Shown in pieces: positions 1 through 5,325 of a DNA stretch of 20,509 nt. Position 1 is the first letter of the stretch, and the number at the start of each line of letters is the position of its first letter. The stretch is from a virus, in IMG/VR virus record IMGVR_UViG_3300006736_000124, positions 1 through 20,509 of that record; one strand, written 5' to 3'. The notes under the pieces were generated by a model. The model searched no databases. It saw only the letters and a list, made by a program, of their open reading frames with translations, and was not told the origin of the DNA. The translations under genes and the position numbers were made by a program.

Positions 1-171
1 ACTTTCACTGAGCACCTCTAGTTTTTCCGCCGCTTCAAGTGTCGCGCGGGCGATGCGCTGAGTTGACCAAAGCACCATCACCATGCCTAGCCGCTCTGAT
101 CTCGACACCAGCCCAATACCCAACCACAATAGGGTCGGGTCCAGCGGCTTTACTAAATCACCGACTTGCAC
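1..171 (-). CDS. VGDLV-family array protein, 3' end cut by window edge
   Basis: The reading frame opens with GTG at 169-171 and is still open at base 1, giving 57 visible codons. The product begins MQVGDLVKPLD, has a hydrophobic middle (GIGLVSRSER, MVMVLWS) and reaches AEKLEVLSES at the window edge, which matches the head, body and tail pattern of the other array members. GGAG lies 7 nt upstream inside the end of the preceding gene, and the two genes overlap by 14 nt. The bases at the edge (GTGAAAGT) look like the start of yet another member. Function unknown; a small SH3/KOW-like barrel is my inference from the pattern of short strands. Confidence 0.8.
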   Translation of the reverse strand, partial: MQVGDLVKPLDPTLLWLGIGLVSRSERLGMVMVLWSTQRIARATLEAAEKLEVLSES

Positions 172-334
172 TGACCAACTCCAGATAAGGGTTGTCATCA
201 GCCGACGCCCATCCCATGCTCACGCCTGTAACGACATCAATGAGGTTCACGCCAGGTCTGCCGTGCTTGTCCTCTGTCGCGCTGACGACCATGTAGAGTG
301 TGCCAAACATCTTTACTAAGCTGCCGACCTTCAC
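158..334 (-). CDS. VGDLV-family array protein (58 aa)
   Basis: GTG-started frame of 58 codons. The product begins MKVGSLVKMFG, has the strand-like segments TLYMVVSATED and GVNLIDVV, and ends YLELVSASR. Its last 14 nt are shared with the next gene, so AGT GCA AGT CGG TGA (SASR-stop) is also GTG CAA GTC GGT GA (MQVGD). Upstream is a 64-nt gap with a good promoter and the Shine-Dalgarno (SD) sequence AGAGGGAT, so this gene probably heads a transcript. The residue after G in the head motif is S rather than D. Biochemical role unknown. Confidence 0.78.
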   Translation of the reverse strand: MKVGSLVKMFGTLYMVVSATEDKHGRPGVNLIDVVTGVSMGWASADDNPYLELVSASR

Positions 335-364
335 TGTATCCCTCTAGTTTCGTTCTCGCCATCT

Positions 365-392
365 ATTATAGCCACAGAATCCGAGAAGTAAA
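365..392 (-). promoter_or_regulatory. Promoter TTTACT-N16-TATAAT
   Basis: A -35-like TTTACT (387-392) and a perfect TATAAT (365-370) are separated by 16 nt, in one of the few gaps of the array. The start codon of the next gene lies 30 nt beyond the -10 box, leaving room for a leader with an SD. The same layout recurs in other gaps of this window. Confidence 0.65.
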
Positions 393-398
393 ATGCGA

Positions 399-587
399 TT
401 ATTTTACGTGGCTAACGTCCCTGATACGCATGTAAGACATATTTACTTCTCCACTCCACAACACTTTGTGTCCCATATTCCCGCCATGCACGTAAGATTC
501 AACAACTACGCCAACTTTGCCCCTCCAGCGAGCATAGCACTTCAGCCTTTTGCCGTATGACGACAACTGCACTAAATCACCCGGCAC
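399..587 (-). CDS. VGDLV-family array protein (62 aa)
   Basis: GTG start, product MPGDLVQLSSYG followed by KVGVVVESYVHGG and HKVLWSGEV, the usual head, strand and VLW signature of this family. The tail (RIRDVSHVK) does not carry LEV..E.R, because no gene start overlaps it: a promoter gap follows. It overlaps the preceding gene by 11 nt rather than 14, since the head is MPGDL and the preceding tail is correspondingly SAG-stop. This supports the view that the family tail is set by the overlap. Function unknown. Confidence 0.78.
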   Translation of the reverse strand: MPGDLVQLSSYGKRLKCYARWRGKVGVVVESYVHGGNMGHKVLWSGEVNMSYMRIRDVSHVK

Positions 588-732
588 TTATCACCTCCAG
601 CAGCGCAACGCTGTCCCACTCTGCTTCGCAGTTTAGCCAGCCGATATACGCCGATCCTTCCCATGCGCCCTCGCCCATCTTGAGGACCAGGCCACGGAAT
701 CCGCGAAACTCAACTAAATCACCGATTTTCAC
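577..732 (-). CDS. VGDLV-family array protein (51 aa)
   Basis: GTG-started, 51 codons, one of the shortest members. It begins MKIGDLVEFRGFRG, continues with LVLKMGEGAW and AYIGWLNCEAEW, and ends LLEVISAG. GGAG of the upstream gene precedes the start, and the first 14 nt are shared with that gene's SENR-stop tail. The body keeps the strand, turn, strand and W pattern. No function is known. Confidence 0.75.
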   Translation of the reverse strand: MKIGDLVEFRGFRGLVLKMGEGAWEGSAYIGWLNCEAEWDSVALLEVISAG

Positions 733-943
733 TTATCAACTCCAGCTTATTTGCAGTCTCCCAACTAGCATCGTCGCGGGTATGAGAAACCCACTTTACT
801 AGCACTGAGTCTTGCGACGGACGGGAATAAGACATAGATCTATAGCTTATCTTTATCACCACCCCAAAGGCGCAGTTGTCTTTTTTCTGTTGTTCAGTCC
901 AGGTCGATCCTGGGTCGTATCTTACTAAATCACCCACCTTCAT
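719..943 (-). CDS. VGDLV-family array protein (74 aa)
   Basis: I place the start at ATG 941-943, preceded by GGAGGTCGTCA; a longer in-frame extension to 1042 would run through the upstream gene and lacks an SD. The product begins MKVGDLVRYDPGS, has CAFGVVIKISYRS and DSVLVKWVSH, and ends NKLELISENR. Both ends overlap neighbours by 14 nt. Longer than the average member because of a loop between the first two predicted strands (TWTEQQKKDN). Function unknown. Confidence 0.8.
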   Translation of the reverse strand: MKVGDLVRYDPGSTWTEQQKKDNCAFGVVIKISYRSMSYSRPSQDSVLVKWVSHTRDDASWETANKLELISENR

Positions 944-1211
944 TGACGACCTCCAACACTCCGCAATCCTCCCACGTGGGCGCATCCCTGCCAGCCCACA
1001 AAACGTGGGTATCTCCCCACTGTGGCTCTTGATCTCGCTCAACAGTATCAGCAGTAGCCACTACAACTCCACGATTATTCCCAAAGTCCCTCACCAAATC
1101 ACCAACATGAACTTTATCGTAGTACGACATTTTAGACCAGTTTTCCGACTCGCGCCTCTCCTGATATTCGAGCCACCTCTTCCGTGACCTCCTGTGTCCT
1201 TCACTCGGCAT
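930..1211 (-). CDS. VGDLV-family protein with basic N-terminal extension (93 aa)
   Basis: ATG start with GAGGA 7 nt upstream, directly after the stop of the upstream gene. Residues 1-27 are a charged, basic stretch (GHRRSRKRW and beyond) not found in other members. The family domain then begins around VHVGDLVRDFG (35-45), with NRGVVVATADT, THVLWAGRD and the tail VLEVVNEGG. An internal ATG at residue 28 has no convincing SD, so the long form is preferred. The extension could be a nucleic-acid-binding tail or the remains of another cassette fused in frame. Function unknown. Confidence 0.72.
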   Translation of the reverse strand: MPSEGHRRSRKRWLEYQERRESENWSKMSYYDKVHVGDLVRDFGNNRGVVVATADTVERDQEPQWGDTHVLWAGRDAPTWEDCGVLEVVNEGG

Positions 1212-1212
1212 T

Positions 1213-1407
1213 TTATTCTTCCTCGATTGTCACTAAAATACTGCACTCCTGGCAGCGCGCGGAGGCTATGTCAGACTCAATCGGACAGCCAGCCGCCTCC
1301 ATCATGTCTAGGCAGTCTCCGTGCTCGTCCAAGAACCAAGTCTCAGCGACCATAGCAGTCATGACAAACTCTTTGTGGTCGGGATTATTAGGGCATCTCA
1401 GTTTCAT
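1213..1407 (-). CDS. Small zinc-ribbon-like phage protein (64 aa)
   Basis: Starts MKLRCPNNPDHKEF. C5 and H11 near the head and C52-x2-C55 near the tail suggest a zinc ribbon; C32 and C41 lie between. The pattern CPNNPDHKEFV-x-A, then E-x-W and W/F-L-D-E-x-G, resembles a widespread family of small phage proteins of unknown function, known to me only by appearance. It is not a VGDLV protein, yet its start overlaps the preceding gene by 20 nt in the style of the array, and its stop abuts the next start. Metal binding is inferred. Confidence 0.7.
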   Translation of the reverse strand: MKLRCPNNPDHKEFVMTAMVAETWFLDEHGDCLDMMEAAGCPIESDIASARCQECSILVTIEEE

Positions 1408-1588
1408 TATTCATCTCGATTTCGTAAAAATAACATCCAGCAGAATACAGCTTTTCTCCGATATAATATGACAAGCGATGATACCACTTCCAAGGTACTC
1501 CGACTTTGTTGATCCAGCGGAAGGACAGTTCACAAAAAACATATCCCAACCACCCTGCAACTTTATTTTTCAACTTACGCAGCTTCAT
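1388..1588 (-). CDS. Hypothetical aromatic, basic array-resident protein (66 aa)
   Basis: ATG at 1586-1588 is chosen because GAGGTTCTCA precedes it; a longer frame to 1618 would only translate the tail of the neighbouring gene out of frame. The product (MKLRKLKNKVAGWLGYVF..) is rich in W, Y and K and may bind or lie along a membrane (VAGWLGYVFCELSF). It overlaps the preceding gene by 14 nt, so that gene's tail reads LNEAA-stop instead of SESR-stop. It is unrelated to VGDLV proteins in sequence. I do not recognise it. Confidence 0.62.
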   Translation of the reverse strand: MKLRKLKNKVAGWLGYVFCELSFRWINKVGVPWKWYHRLSYYIGEKLYSAGCYFYEIEMNNETEMP

Positions 1589-1727
1589 TGAGAACCTCAA
1601 GTTTTTCAGTTGGTACAAATAAAAACATTCCGCTGGTGTATAAAACTTCCGTTATTCGCACGTCATCATCCATTCCTAAAACTATGCCGACGCCCAAACT
1701 TGTTCTTACCAAATCACCGATTTTCAC
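1575..1727 (-). CDS. VGDLV-family array protein (50 aa)
   Basis: GTG-started frame of 50 codons: MKIGDLVRTSLG, then VGIVLGMDDDV, EVLYTSGMFLFV and the tail EKLEVLNEAA. The head shares 14 nt with the SENR-stop of the upstream gene, and the tail shares 14 nt with the MKLRK start of the downstream, unrelated gene. It is the shortest intact member apart from the tRNA-containing cassette, and shows the minimum body: four short hydrophobic strands separated by turns. Function unknown. Confidence 0.76.
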   Translation of the reverse strand: MKIGDLVRTSLGVGIVLGMDDDVRITEVLYTSGMFLFVPTEKLEVLNEAA

Positions 1728-1938
1728 TTGTAGTCTCTAGGTGAGAGTTTGGCACCCACATGGTATTGCCTCGATATGATTCCTCGTCGCACAAATCCTT
1801 GCTCCAGCGAACCAAGGCGGCATCCAAGCTCACGTTTGGCAGCGCGTGGCGCAGCCGGTCAGGGTCTAGTTTCTCGACGATTCCTCGCCAGTGAGTCTTT
1901 GGACCCTTCCTGAACTTCACTGTGTCTCCTACCTTCAT
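1714..1938 (-). CDS. VGDLV-family array protein (74 aa)
   Basis: ATG-started: MKVGDTVKFRKGPK, THWRGIVEKLD, DAALVRWSKD, NTMWVPNSHLETTSENR. It has the family head, the VRW strand and a tail in which LEV has drifted to LET. No SD is obvious; instead a promoter-like TTTACT-N16-TATTGT ends 6 nt before the ATG, so the mRNA may be leaderless or start very near the ATG. It heads a run of overlapping genes. Function unknown. Confidence 0.78.
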   Translation of the reverse strand: MKVGDTVKFRKGPKTHWRGIVEKLDPDRLRHALPNVSLDAALVRWSKDLCDEESYRGNTMWVPNSHLETTSENR

Positions 1939-1944
1939 GCCAAC

Positions 1945-1972
1945 ACAATAAGAACGTCGGATCGAAAGTAAA
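1945..1972 (-). promoter_or_regulatory. Promoter-like TTTACT-N16-TATTGT
   Basis: TTTACT (1967-1972) and TATTGT (1945-1950) are 16 nt apart in a 45-nt gap between the MazG-like gene and a VGDLV gene. The -10-like box ends 6 nt before the ATG. The -10 match is imperfect, but spacing and -35 agree with the other gap motifs. Confidence 0.5.
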
Positions 1973-1983
1973 GAAGCGTTGAA

Positions 1984-2292
1984 TCACTCGGGGTCATTAT
2001 GGACTTTCTCCAATATGATGCCGTCAGCAAACCCACCCCTCTGCTCACGCTTGTCGTAGGCTGTACTCTCGACGCTGGACATGTCAAGTTTATACAGATC
2101 GCAGATTGCGCTCAAAACCTCATACATATCAGCAGCTTCTTCGTAACACGGGTTCTCAAAAAACTCGCCCAACTCTTCCTGCATCTTTTCACACAGGGAC
2201 TTTTTGTATTCTTCCTCGTCAGCGATATGGTACTCGCATGACCTCCCGCTCTCTTCAATGATCCGAGGGATCAAATCTCTAATCAGTTTCAC
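1984..2292 (-). CDS. MazG-like / PRA-PH-type NTP pyrophosphohydrolase
   Basis: 102 aa. The head KLIRDLIPRIIEESG and the tail GGFADGIILEKV are hallmarks of the small all-alpha NTP pyrophosphohydrolases related to phosphoribosyl-ATP pyrophosphohydrolase. The metal-binding acidic motif appears as E39-E40-x2-E43 followed by E51-E52-x2-D55. Such enzymes hydrolyse NTPs or dNTPs to NMP and PPi; in phages they are thought to trim the nucleotide pool or modulate alarmone levels. It is GTG-started and overlaps the preceding gene by 14 nt (ISETD-stop over MKLIR), so it is a non-VGDLV gene occupying an array junction. It fits with the dUTPase at the other end of the window. Confidence 0.88.
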   Translation of the reverse strand: MKLIRDLIPRIIEESGRSCEYHIADEEEYKKSLCEKMQEELGEFFENPCYEEAADMYEVLSAICDLYKLDMSSVESTAYDKREQRGGFADGIILEKVHNDPE

Positions 2293-2677
2293 TTATTGCC
2301 CTCCCTTCGCGATCCGTCCACGAGGAACCATACGCAGATCGGTATTGGATCTGACCGTCGAGGCTTTTGATGTAGACATAATCTGCCCCAAGTATCGTGG
2401 TGGCGGGGTTGTCAAAATAACATACCTCGTCATCGCAAAGATACTCATTCCCTTCAGGGGGCGAAGCTCCCCTAAATATACGAAACCCACCTCGCAAACC
2501 TGCTACCAAGATCATCCCTCTTAGCTTGTCGTGCGTTACCTCAGAGATTGCTTCAAGCATATAATCTGGGTATCCATCATAATGACAGTAGGTGCCAATA
2601 TAAGTTCCTGGCTCGATTTCAACATAAAGGTTTGATCTTGTGCTCAATGGCAACTCCTTCAAATCATTCATTCCCAT
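2279..2677 (-). CDS. Conserved phage protein with CHYDGYP motif (132 aa)
   Basis: The region STRSNLYVEIE (12-22) followed by YCHYDGYPDYM (30-40) resembles a broad family of phage and actinobacterial proteins in which STRS.I and IYCHWDGYP are diagnostic. Their function is unknown; the CH-x-DGYP motif could bind metal. The rest is soluble (GMILVAGLRGGFRIF, CYFDNPATTIL). ATG 2677 is used; ATG 2671 is an alternative that fits the overlap with the small frame upstream. The tail RAISETD overlaps the MazG-like gene start by 14 nt. Confidence 0.72.
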   Translation of the reverse strand: MGMNDLKELPLSTRSNLYVEIEPGTYIGTYCHYDGYPDYMLEAISEVTHDKLRGMILVAGLRGGFRIFRGASPPEGNEYLCDDEVCYFDNPATTILGADYVYIKSLDGQIQYRSAYGSSWTDREGRAISETD

Positions 2678-2786
2678 CCCACCCGCCTTCGGGTGCTTGA
2701 GATGGGTCGATCCACGTCGCCACTCGACAAATAAAATATGCGGCGCGGATAAGTGCTGTAGCGGTTAGTCTCCTAATGGTGGTCAA
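2664..2786 (-). CDS. Possible 40-aa hydrophobic/basic peptide
   Basis: TTG-started frame whose start overlaps the stop of the upstream VGDLV gene (TCTTGACC), ending GGWDGNE with its TGA overlapping the ATG region of the next gene. The product has a hydrophobic core (ALIRAAYFICRVATWI) flanked by arginines, like a small membrane-associated peptide. GAG lies about 10 nt upstream, a weak SD. The only support is that it exactly fills the space between two genes with coupled overlaps. It may be non-coding. Confidence 0.35.
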   Translation of the reverse strand: MTTIRRLTATALIRAAYFICRVATWIDPSQAPEGGWDGNE

Positions 2787-2968
2787 GATATGATCTCTAA
2801 ATCTTGTTCGAGGTAGCGGCGCGTTCTCGTACCATGATCGGTGTTGAGCATAACCTCCCACACATGATACCCGCCTTCGCTCTTGTAAAAACCTATAGCC
2901 AGAGCGAGCGCGTCTTTTGGCACGCCGATGGAACTCCTTGTTATTTTCACCAGATTTCCAGGCTTCAT
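2783..2968 (-). CDS. VGDLV-family array protein (61 aa)
   Basis: ATG start with GGAGGTCATGA just upstream. The product MKPGNLVKITRSSIG has drifted to P-G-N-L-V, then DALALAIGFYKSEGG, YHVWEVMLNTD and the tail EQDLEIIS. Because the head codes GN rather than GD, no TGA arises in the overlapping frame: the upstream tail-like sequence LEVMNEAWKSGEN reads on without stopping. A promoter lies directly upstream. Function unknown. Confidence 0.74.
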   Translation of the reverse strand: MKPGNLVKITRSSIGVPKDALALAIGFYKSEGGYHVWEVMLNTDHGTRTRRYLEQDLEIIS

Positions 2969-2985
2969 TCATGACCTCCAATCTC

Positions 2986-3013
2986 AATATAGGCACCGAG
3001 ATGGCGCAGTAAA
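2986..3013 (-). promoter_or_regulatory. Promoter TTTACT-N16-TATATT
   Basis: TTTACT (3008-3013) and TATATT (2986-2991) with a 16-nt spacer occupy the 50-nt gap between two VGDLV genes. The SD GGAGG lies 6 nt beyond the -10, so the transcript would begin almost at the SD. Confidence 0.6.
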
Positions 3014-3018
3014 GAAAA

Positions 3019-3216
3019 TCAACAAGCCTCGCTGACGACCTCAAGACTAAAATCTACCCACCAAGCATACGTACCCCAATCCGGCCAATGAATCAAAAAG
3101 TCTCTGTAATCAGAGCCGTCATGAAACGCACTCACATCGCGGGTATCCACGATCACACCGACCCAACTTTGAAGTTCGGTAGCGTTTTTCGGCTTTACCA
3201 AGTCACCAACTTTCAT
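3019..3216 (-). CDS. VGDLV-family array protein (65 aa)
   Basis: ATG 3214-3216 with AAGGA upstream in the end of the preceding gene; a longer in-frame extension to 3321 is out-of-frame neighbour sequence. The product begins MKVGDLVKPKNATE, has SWVGVIVDTRDVS, DFLIHWPDWG and ends DFSLEVVSEAC. It overlaps the preceding gene by 4 nt (ATGA) instead of 14. After its stop there is a promoter gap rather than an overlapping gene. Function unknown. Confidence 0.8.
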   Translation of the reverse strand: MKVGDLVKPKNATELQSWVGVIVDTRDVSAFHDGSDYRDFLIHWPDWGTYAWWVDFSLEVVSEAC

Positions 3217-3482
3217 GTTTTTTCCTTGGGCGCTTTGAACATTTTGAGGTCGCCTCTTTTGAATAGTCCAGGTTGGCACCAATATATGCGCTTGATGCCT
3301 TTGTACTTTTGATCGATCCAAAGAACCTTGTATTTCTTGCCATTGAAGTAGGCGTTGTTGTTGTCGTATATATCAATAAGCAAGCCAACAAGTTTGCCTT
3401 GGTGCCAATCTCTATGATACTTCCAGCAAGCCTCAAGGCCAATACCGTACTGGGATAATGTTACTAAATCACCGATTTTCAT
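3213..3482 (-). CDS. VGDLV-family array protein, long variant (89 aa)
   Basis: ATG-started: MKIGDLVTLSQYGIG, KLVGLLIDIYDNNN, KYKVLWIDQKYKG and a divergent basic C-terminal half (GLFKRGDLKMFKAPKEKT). The start lies inside the last 14 nt of the GIY-YIG gene, whose tail therefore reads NENR-stop. The tail lacks LEV because the downstream overlap is only 4 nt. The inserted segment ACWKYHRDWHQG makes it longer than most members. Function unknown. Confidence 0.78.
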   Translation of the reverse strand: MKIGDLVTLSQYGIGLEACWKYHRDWHQGKLVGLLIDIYDNNNAYFNGKKYKVLWIDQKYKGIKRIYWCQPGLFKRGDLKMFKAPKEKT

Positions 3483-3756
3483 TTACTCTAATAATCTCCT
3501 CTTTTTCTTGGCGGGTCAGCTTTTTGAAATACCGCTCCGCTTTTTGAGCAATAGAACGACTGCAAAAATCTGTGCAATAAACCAGCTTCACTGGTCGCCT
3601 CGCTCTTGTATATTTTGCGCCTTTCTTGCTTTCGTTGTGCTCGTTGATGCGCCTGGTTATATCGGTCGTCACGCCAGCATAAAATGTATCATCATCACAA
3701 CGGACGACATAAAAAAACCAGGCTTTATTCGCGGGCGTGTTACCGTCGAGCTTCAT
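3469..3756 (-). CDS. GIY-YIG domain protein, UPF0213/YhbQ-like
   Basis: 95 aa. WFFYVVRCDDDTFYAGVTTD (13-32) covers the first two GIY-YIG strands with YAG at 26-28, followed by R35-R36, EHN (39-41), the family signature GAKYTRARRPVKLVY (46-60) and the helix AQKAERYFKKLTRQEK with E74 in the position of the catalytic glutamate. Single-domain proteins of this type are nuclease-fold proteins of uncertain substrate. The ATG has GGAGGTGGTAA upstream. It sits between two VGDLV genes and shares 14 nt with the next start. Its tail VNENR is not part of the GIY-YIG fold and looks acquired from the array junction. Confidence 0.88.
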   Translation of the reverse strand: MKLDGNTPANKAWFFYVVRCDDDTFYAGVTTDITRRINEHNESKKGAKYTRARRPVKLVYCTDFCSRSIAQKAERYFKKLTRQEKEEIIRVNENR

Positions 3757-3928
3757 TTACCACCTCCAGACGATGTGCACCCCACACATGAACCCTGCCA
3801 TCCGTCAGAACCCCAACAAGCGGATTTATACCGTGGGGTGCGGAAGGCGAGCTTCCAATGCTCACCACAACACCCATTATGTCCGGGTCTTTTATTACCT
3901 TGCACCTCACCAAATCACCGATTTTCAT
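3740..3928 (-). CDS. VGDLV-family array protein (62 aa)
   Basis: ATG-started: MKIGDLVRCKVIKD, IMGVVVSIGSS, LVGVLTDGRVHVWG and tail HRLEVVNEARR. The overlap with the downstream GIY-YIG gene is 17 nt; because that gene starts MKLDGN, the tail runs on to NEARR before its stop. The middle (INPLVGVLTDG) is more hydrophobic than in other members. Function unknown. Confidence 0.8.
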   Translation of the reverse strand: MKIGDLVRCKVIKDPDIMGVVVSIGSSPSAPHGINPLVGVLTDGRVHVWGAHRLEVVNEARR

Positions 3929-4128
3929 TCCATAACCTCCAACTCGCTGTCACCCCACACCAACTCGTCTCCGTTGGACATCAACACATATATCACTGAG
4001 TTGTCGGTGCCATTATAATCTAAGGGCATGGGCTTGACCGACGTTATAATACCCAGGGCATAACTGTACCAGGGTGAGGTTGGTTTCACCAAGTCACTTT
4101 TGTGCCTGACTAGATCACCGACTTGCAC
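3925..4128 (-). CDS. VGDLV-family array protein (67 aa)
   Basis: GTG-started MQVGDLVRHKSDLVK, with YALGIITSVKP, VIYVLMSNGDELVWG and the tail SELEVME. It ends in ATGA with the next gene start, so the tail stops at VME instead of continuing to SENR. The start shares 14 nt with the SASR-stop of the gene upstream. The Q at position 2 goes with an A in the neighbour's tail (GTGCAAGTC read in two frames). Function unknown. Confidence 0.8.
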   Translation of the reverse strand: MQVGDLVRHKSDLVKPTSPWYSYALGIITSVKPMPLDYNGTDNSVIYVLMSNGDELVWGDSELEVME

Positions 4129-4294
4129 TTACAACCTCCAGTTCGCCGTGATATATCTCCACATCCTCGATTGCTCCCCATTTATCAAGCCATTTCACCA
4201 TGGTATATCCCCCATGCAGATTATCTGTTTGTGTTGATATAATCAAGCCCAAATCACCCGAAGGGGTGTGTTCTATCAAATCACCGACTTTCAT
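4115..4294 (-). CDS. VGDLV-family array protein (59 aa)
   Basis: ATG-started frame of 59 codons: MKVGDLIEHTPSGD, LGLIISTQTD, GYTMVKWLDKWG, then ELEVVSASR. The start follows the TAA of the upstream gene by no spacing (TAAATG), with GGAGAG as SD. The acidic insert IEDVEIYHGE precedes the tail. Function unknown. Confidence 0.78.
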   Translation of the reverse strand: MKVGDLIEHTPSGDLGLIISTQTDNLHGGYTMVKWLDKWGAIEDVEIYHGELEVVSASR

Positions 4295-4465
4295 TTATAA
4301 TCTCTCCAGTTGCTCAGGCATCATCAAAACAGGCCCAGGGACATCAAAAAAATGTACATCTAATAGTGGACGGACAAAATCATCATCTGGTATATCTATG
4401 ATGATACCAAGCTGACCATATCCAGGTCCAGTAACTTTACTCTTTACCAAGTCACCGATTTTCAT
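4295..4465 (-). CDS. VGDLV-family array protein (56 aa)
   Basis: ATG-started, 56 codons: MKIGDLVKSKVTGPG, QLGIIIDIPDDD, LLDVHFFDVPG, tail MPEQLERL. The stop abuts the next ATG instead of overlapping, and the tail accordingly ends LERL with no S-E-x-R. The first 14 nt overlap the upstream NENR-stop. The acidic run PDDDF follows the second strand. Function unknown. Confidence 0.78.
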   Translation of the reverse strand: MKIGDLVKSKVTGPGYGQLGIIIDIPDDDFVRPLLDVHFFDVPGPVLMMPEQLERL

Positions 4466-4625
4466 TTATAACATCCAAATGCGTTTTGGCGTATATACAA
4501 ACAACGCCATTGAAATAAACCTCCCAACAATCTCCCTCCCACGTTTCTCTGAGGAGTATGCCGACCTCCCCAGCAGAACCTTCGGGTCCAAAACACGTCG
4601 TTTCTATTAGATCACCGACTTGCAC
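4452..4625 (-). CDS. VGDLV-family array protein (57 aa)
   Basis: GTG-started: MQVGDLIETTCFGPEG, EVGILLRETWEGD, CWEVYFNGVVCIYA, tail THLDVINENR. The tail has LDV, so the embedded SD is the weaker TTGGATG. Three cysteines (11, 33, 43) show no metal-binding spacing. It overlaps both neighbours by 14 nt. Function unknown. Confidence 0.78.
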   Translation of the reverse strand: MQVGDLIETTCFGPEGSAGEVGILLRETWEGDCWEVYFNGVVCIYAKTHLDVINENR

Positions 4626-4803
4626 TTATAACCTCTAATGTGTCGGAAAACAAGAACATTTCCAAATCACCTACGATAACGCGATGGATAGGCGCAATAT
4701 CTGGATTCCAAAGGGGCACGTCTGGCCTCGCGTTTGTTTCCGCAACTACACCCACCACAAAAACATCTGCGGCAGTCCATCTTACTAAATCACCGACTTG
4801 CAC
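4612..4803 (-). CDS. VGDLV-family array protein (63 aa)
   Basis: GTG-started: MQVGDLVRWTAADVF, VVGVVAETNAR, HRVIVGDLEMFLF, tail SDTLEVISASR. Both ends overlap neighbours by 14 nt. The middle contains a proline-rich loop (DVPLWNPDIAPIH) between the predicted second and third strands. Function unknown. Confidence 0.8.
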   Translation of the reverse strand: MQVGDLVRWTAADVFVVGVVAETNARPDVPLWNPDIAPIHRVIVGDLEMFLFSDTLEVISASR

Positions 4804-4972
4804 TTACAACCTCCAACTTTGCACGCGGAATAGTTACCGTACAACTCGGCAACTGAACCACACACCTAATGCCAACACACTTTATAACCAGCCCCAGACA
4901 ATCTCTTTCCCACCAATCCGATCCAGACCACGGGCGCACGAGCATCCCCACCTCTGGCTTTATATCTTTCAT
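4790..4972 (-). CDS. VGDLV-family array protein (60 aa)
   Basis: I start it at ATG 4970-4972 (MKDIKPEVGMLVRPW); a TTG-started extension to 5047 would overlap the upstream membrane gene by 35 nt and has no SD. The body has DCLGLVIKCVG, IRCVVQLPSCTVTI and the tail AKLEVVSASR. The head is extended by four residues and reads VGMLV. No SD is visible, but TTTATT-N16-TATAAT ends 6 nt before the ATG, suggesting a leaderless or near-leaderless mRNA. Function unknown. Confidence 0.74.
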   Translation of the reverse strand: MKDIKPEVGMLVRPWSGSDWWERDCLGLVIKCVGIRCVVQLPSCTVTIPRAKLEVVSASR

Positions 4973-4978
4973 GCTCTG

Positions 4979-5006
4979 ATTATAGGCACCATCTCTGTGA
5001 AATAAA
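4979..5006 (-). promoter_or_regulatory. Promoter TTTATT-N16-TATAAT
   Basis: TTTATT (5001-5006) and a perfect TATAAT (4979-4984) with a 16-nt spacer, in the gap upstream of the leftmost unbroken run of overlapping genes. The -10 ends 6 nt before the ATG, so initiation would fall at or next to the start codon. Confidence 0.58.
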
Positions 5007-5012
5007 GAGACT

Positions 5013-5300
5013 CTAAATGAGCAACCAAAAATATGCGTGATAGCCAATCACCGACGCAAACAAAACACCAATCGGCATCAAAAGATTCGGTGCTTTATAT
5101 GCAATCCAGCCAAGGGCAACATAAAATATCGCAAACTTTGCAGCCACAAAAAACACAGGACTTATCGCGAGAGCCCATGCCATAATCGGATTCGCTTCTT
5201 CTATCCCTCTCGACATCGCCACCAAAGTTAGTACAGCATCGCAAATATTGAAAAGGTGGCAGAGCATGAACCATGTCAACTGTTTATATTGCGGGGGCAT
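5013..5300 (-). CDS. Three-helix membrane protein, DUF5658-like
   Basis: 95 aa with three predicted transmembrane helices (about 9-29, 40-63, 72-94). The pattern NICDAVLTLVAM, then EEANPIMAWAL (34-44) and AAKFAIF resembles DUF5658-type membrane proteins, where D...T, EANP and a lysine in the second helix are conserved. Their function is unknown. Loops are short and the protein lacks a signal peptide. The ATG has no clear SD; a TATAGT hexamer lies 6 nt upstream. It stands between the array and the zinc-knuckle gene. Confidence 0.72.
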   Translation of the reverse strand: MPPQYKQLTWFMLCHLFNICDAVLTLVAMSRGIEEANPIMAWALAISPVFFVAAKFAIFYVALGWIAYKAPNLLMPIGVLFASVIGYHAYFWLLI

Positions 5301-5325
5301 ATAATAACTATAATGTCAAATGTGT

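Noticed and set aside
2686-2701. Hairpin CACCCG-AAGG-CGGGTG as a terminator
   Set aside because: No T-run follows on the minus strand, and the SD and ATG of the next gene come immediately after; at most it affects translation.
2664-3044. A 126-codon frame starting TTG at 3044
   Set aside because: It runs out of frame through a clear VGDLV gene and a promoter gap; its start lies in the tail of another gene. Only the last 40 codons, after a coupled TTG, might be real.
5301-5325. TTGACA upstream of the three-helix membrane gene as a promoter
   Set aside because: The nearest AT-rich hexamer is only 2-8 nt away, so no -10 box lies at a usable distance.
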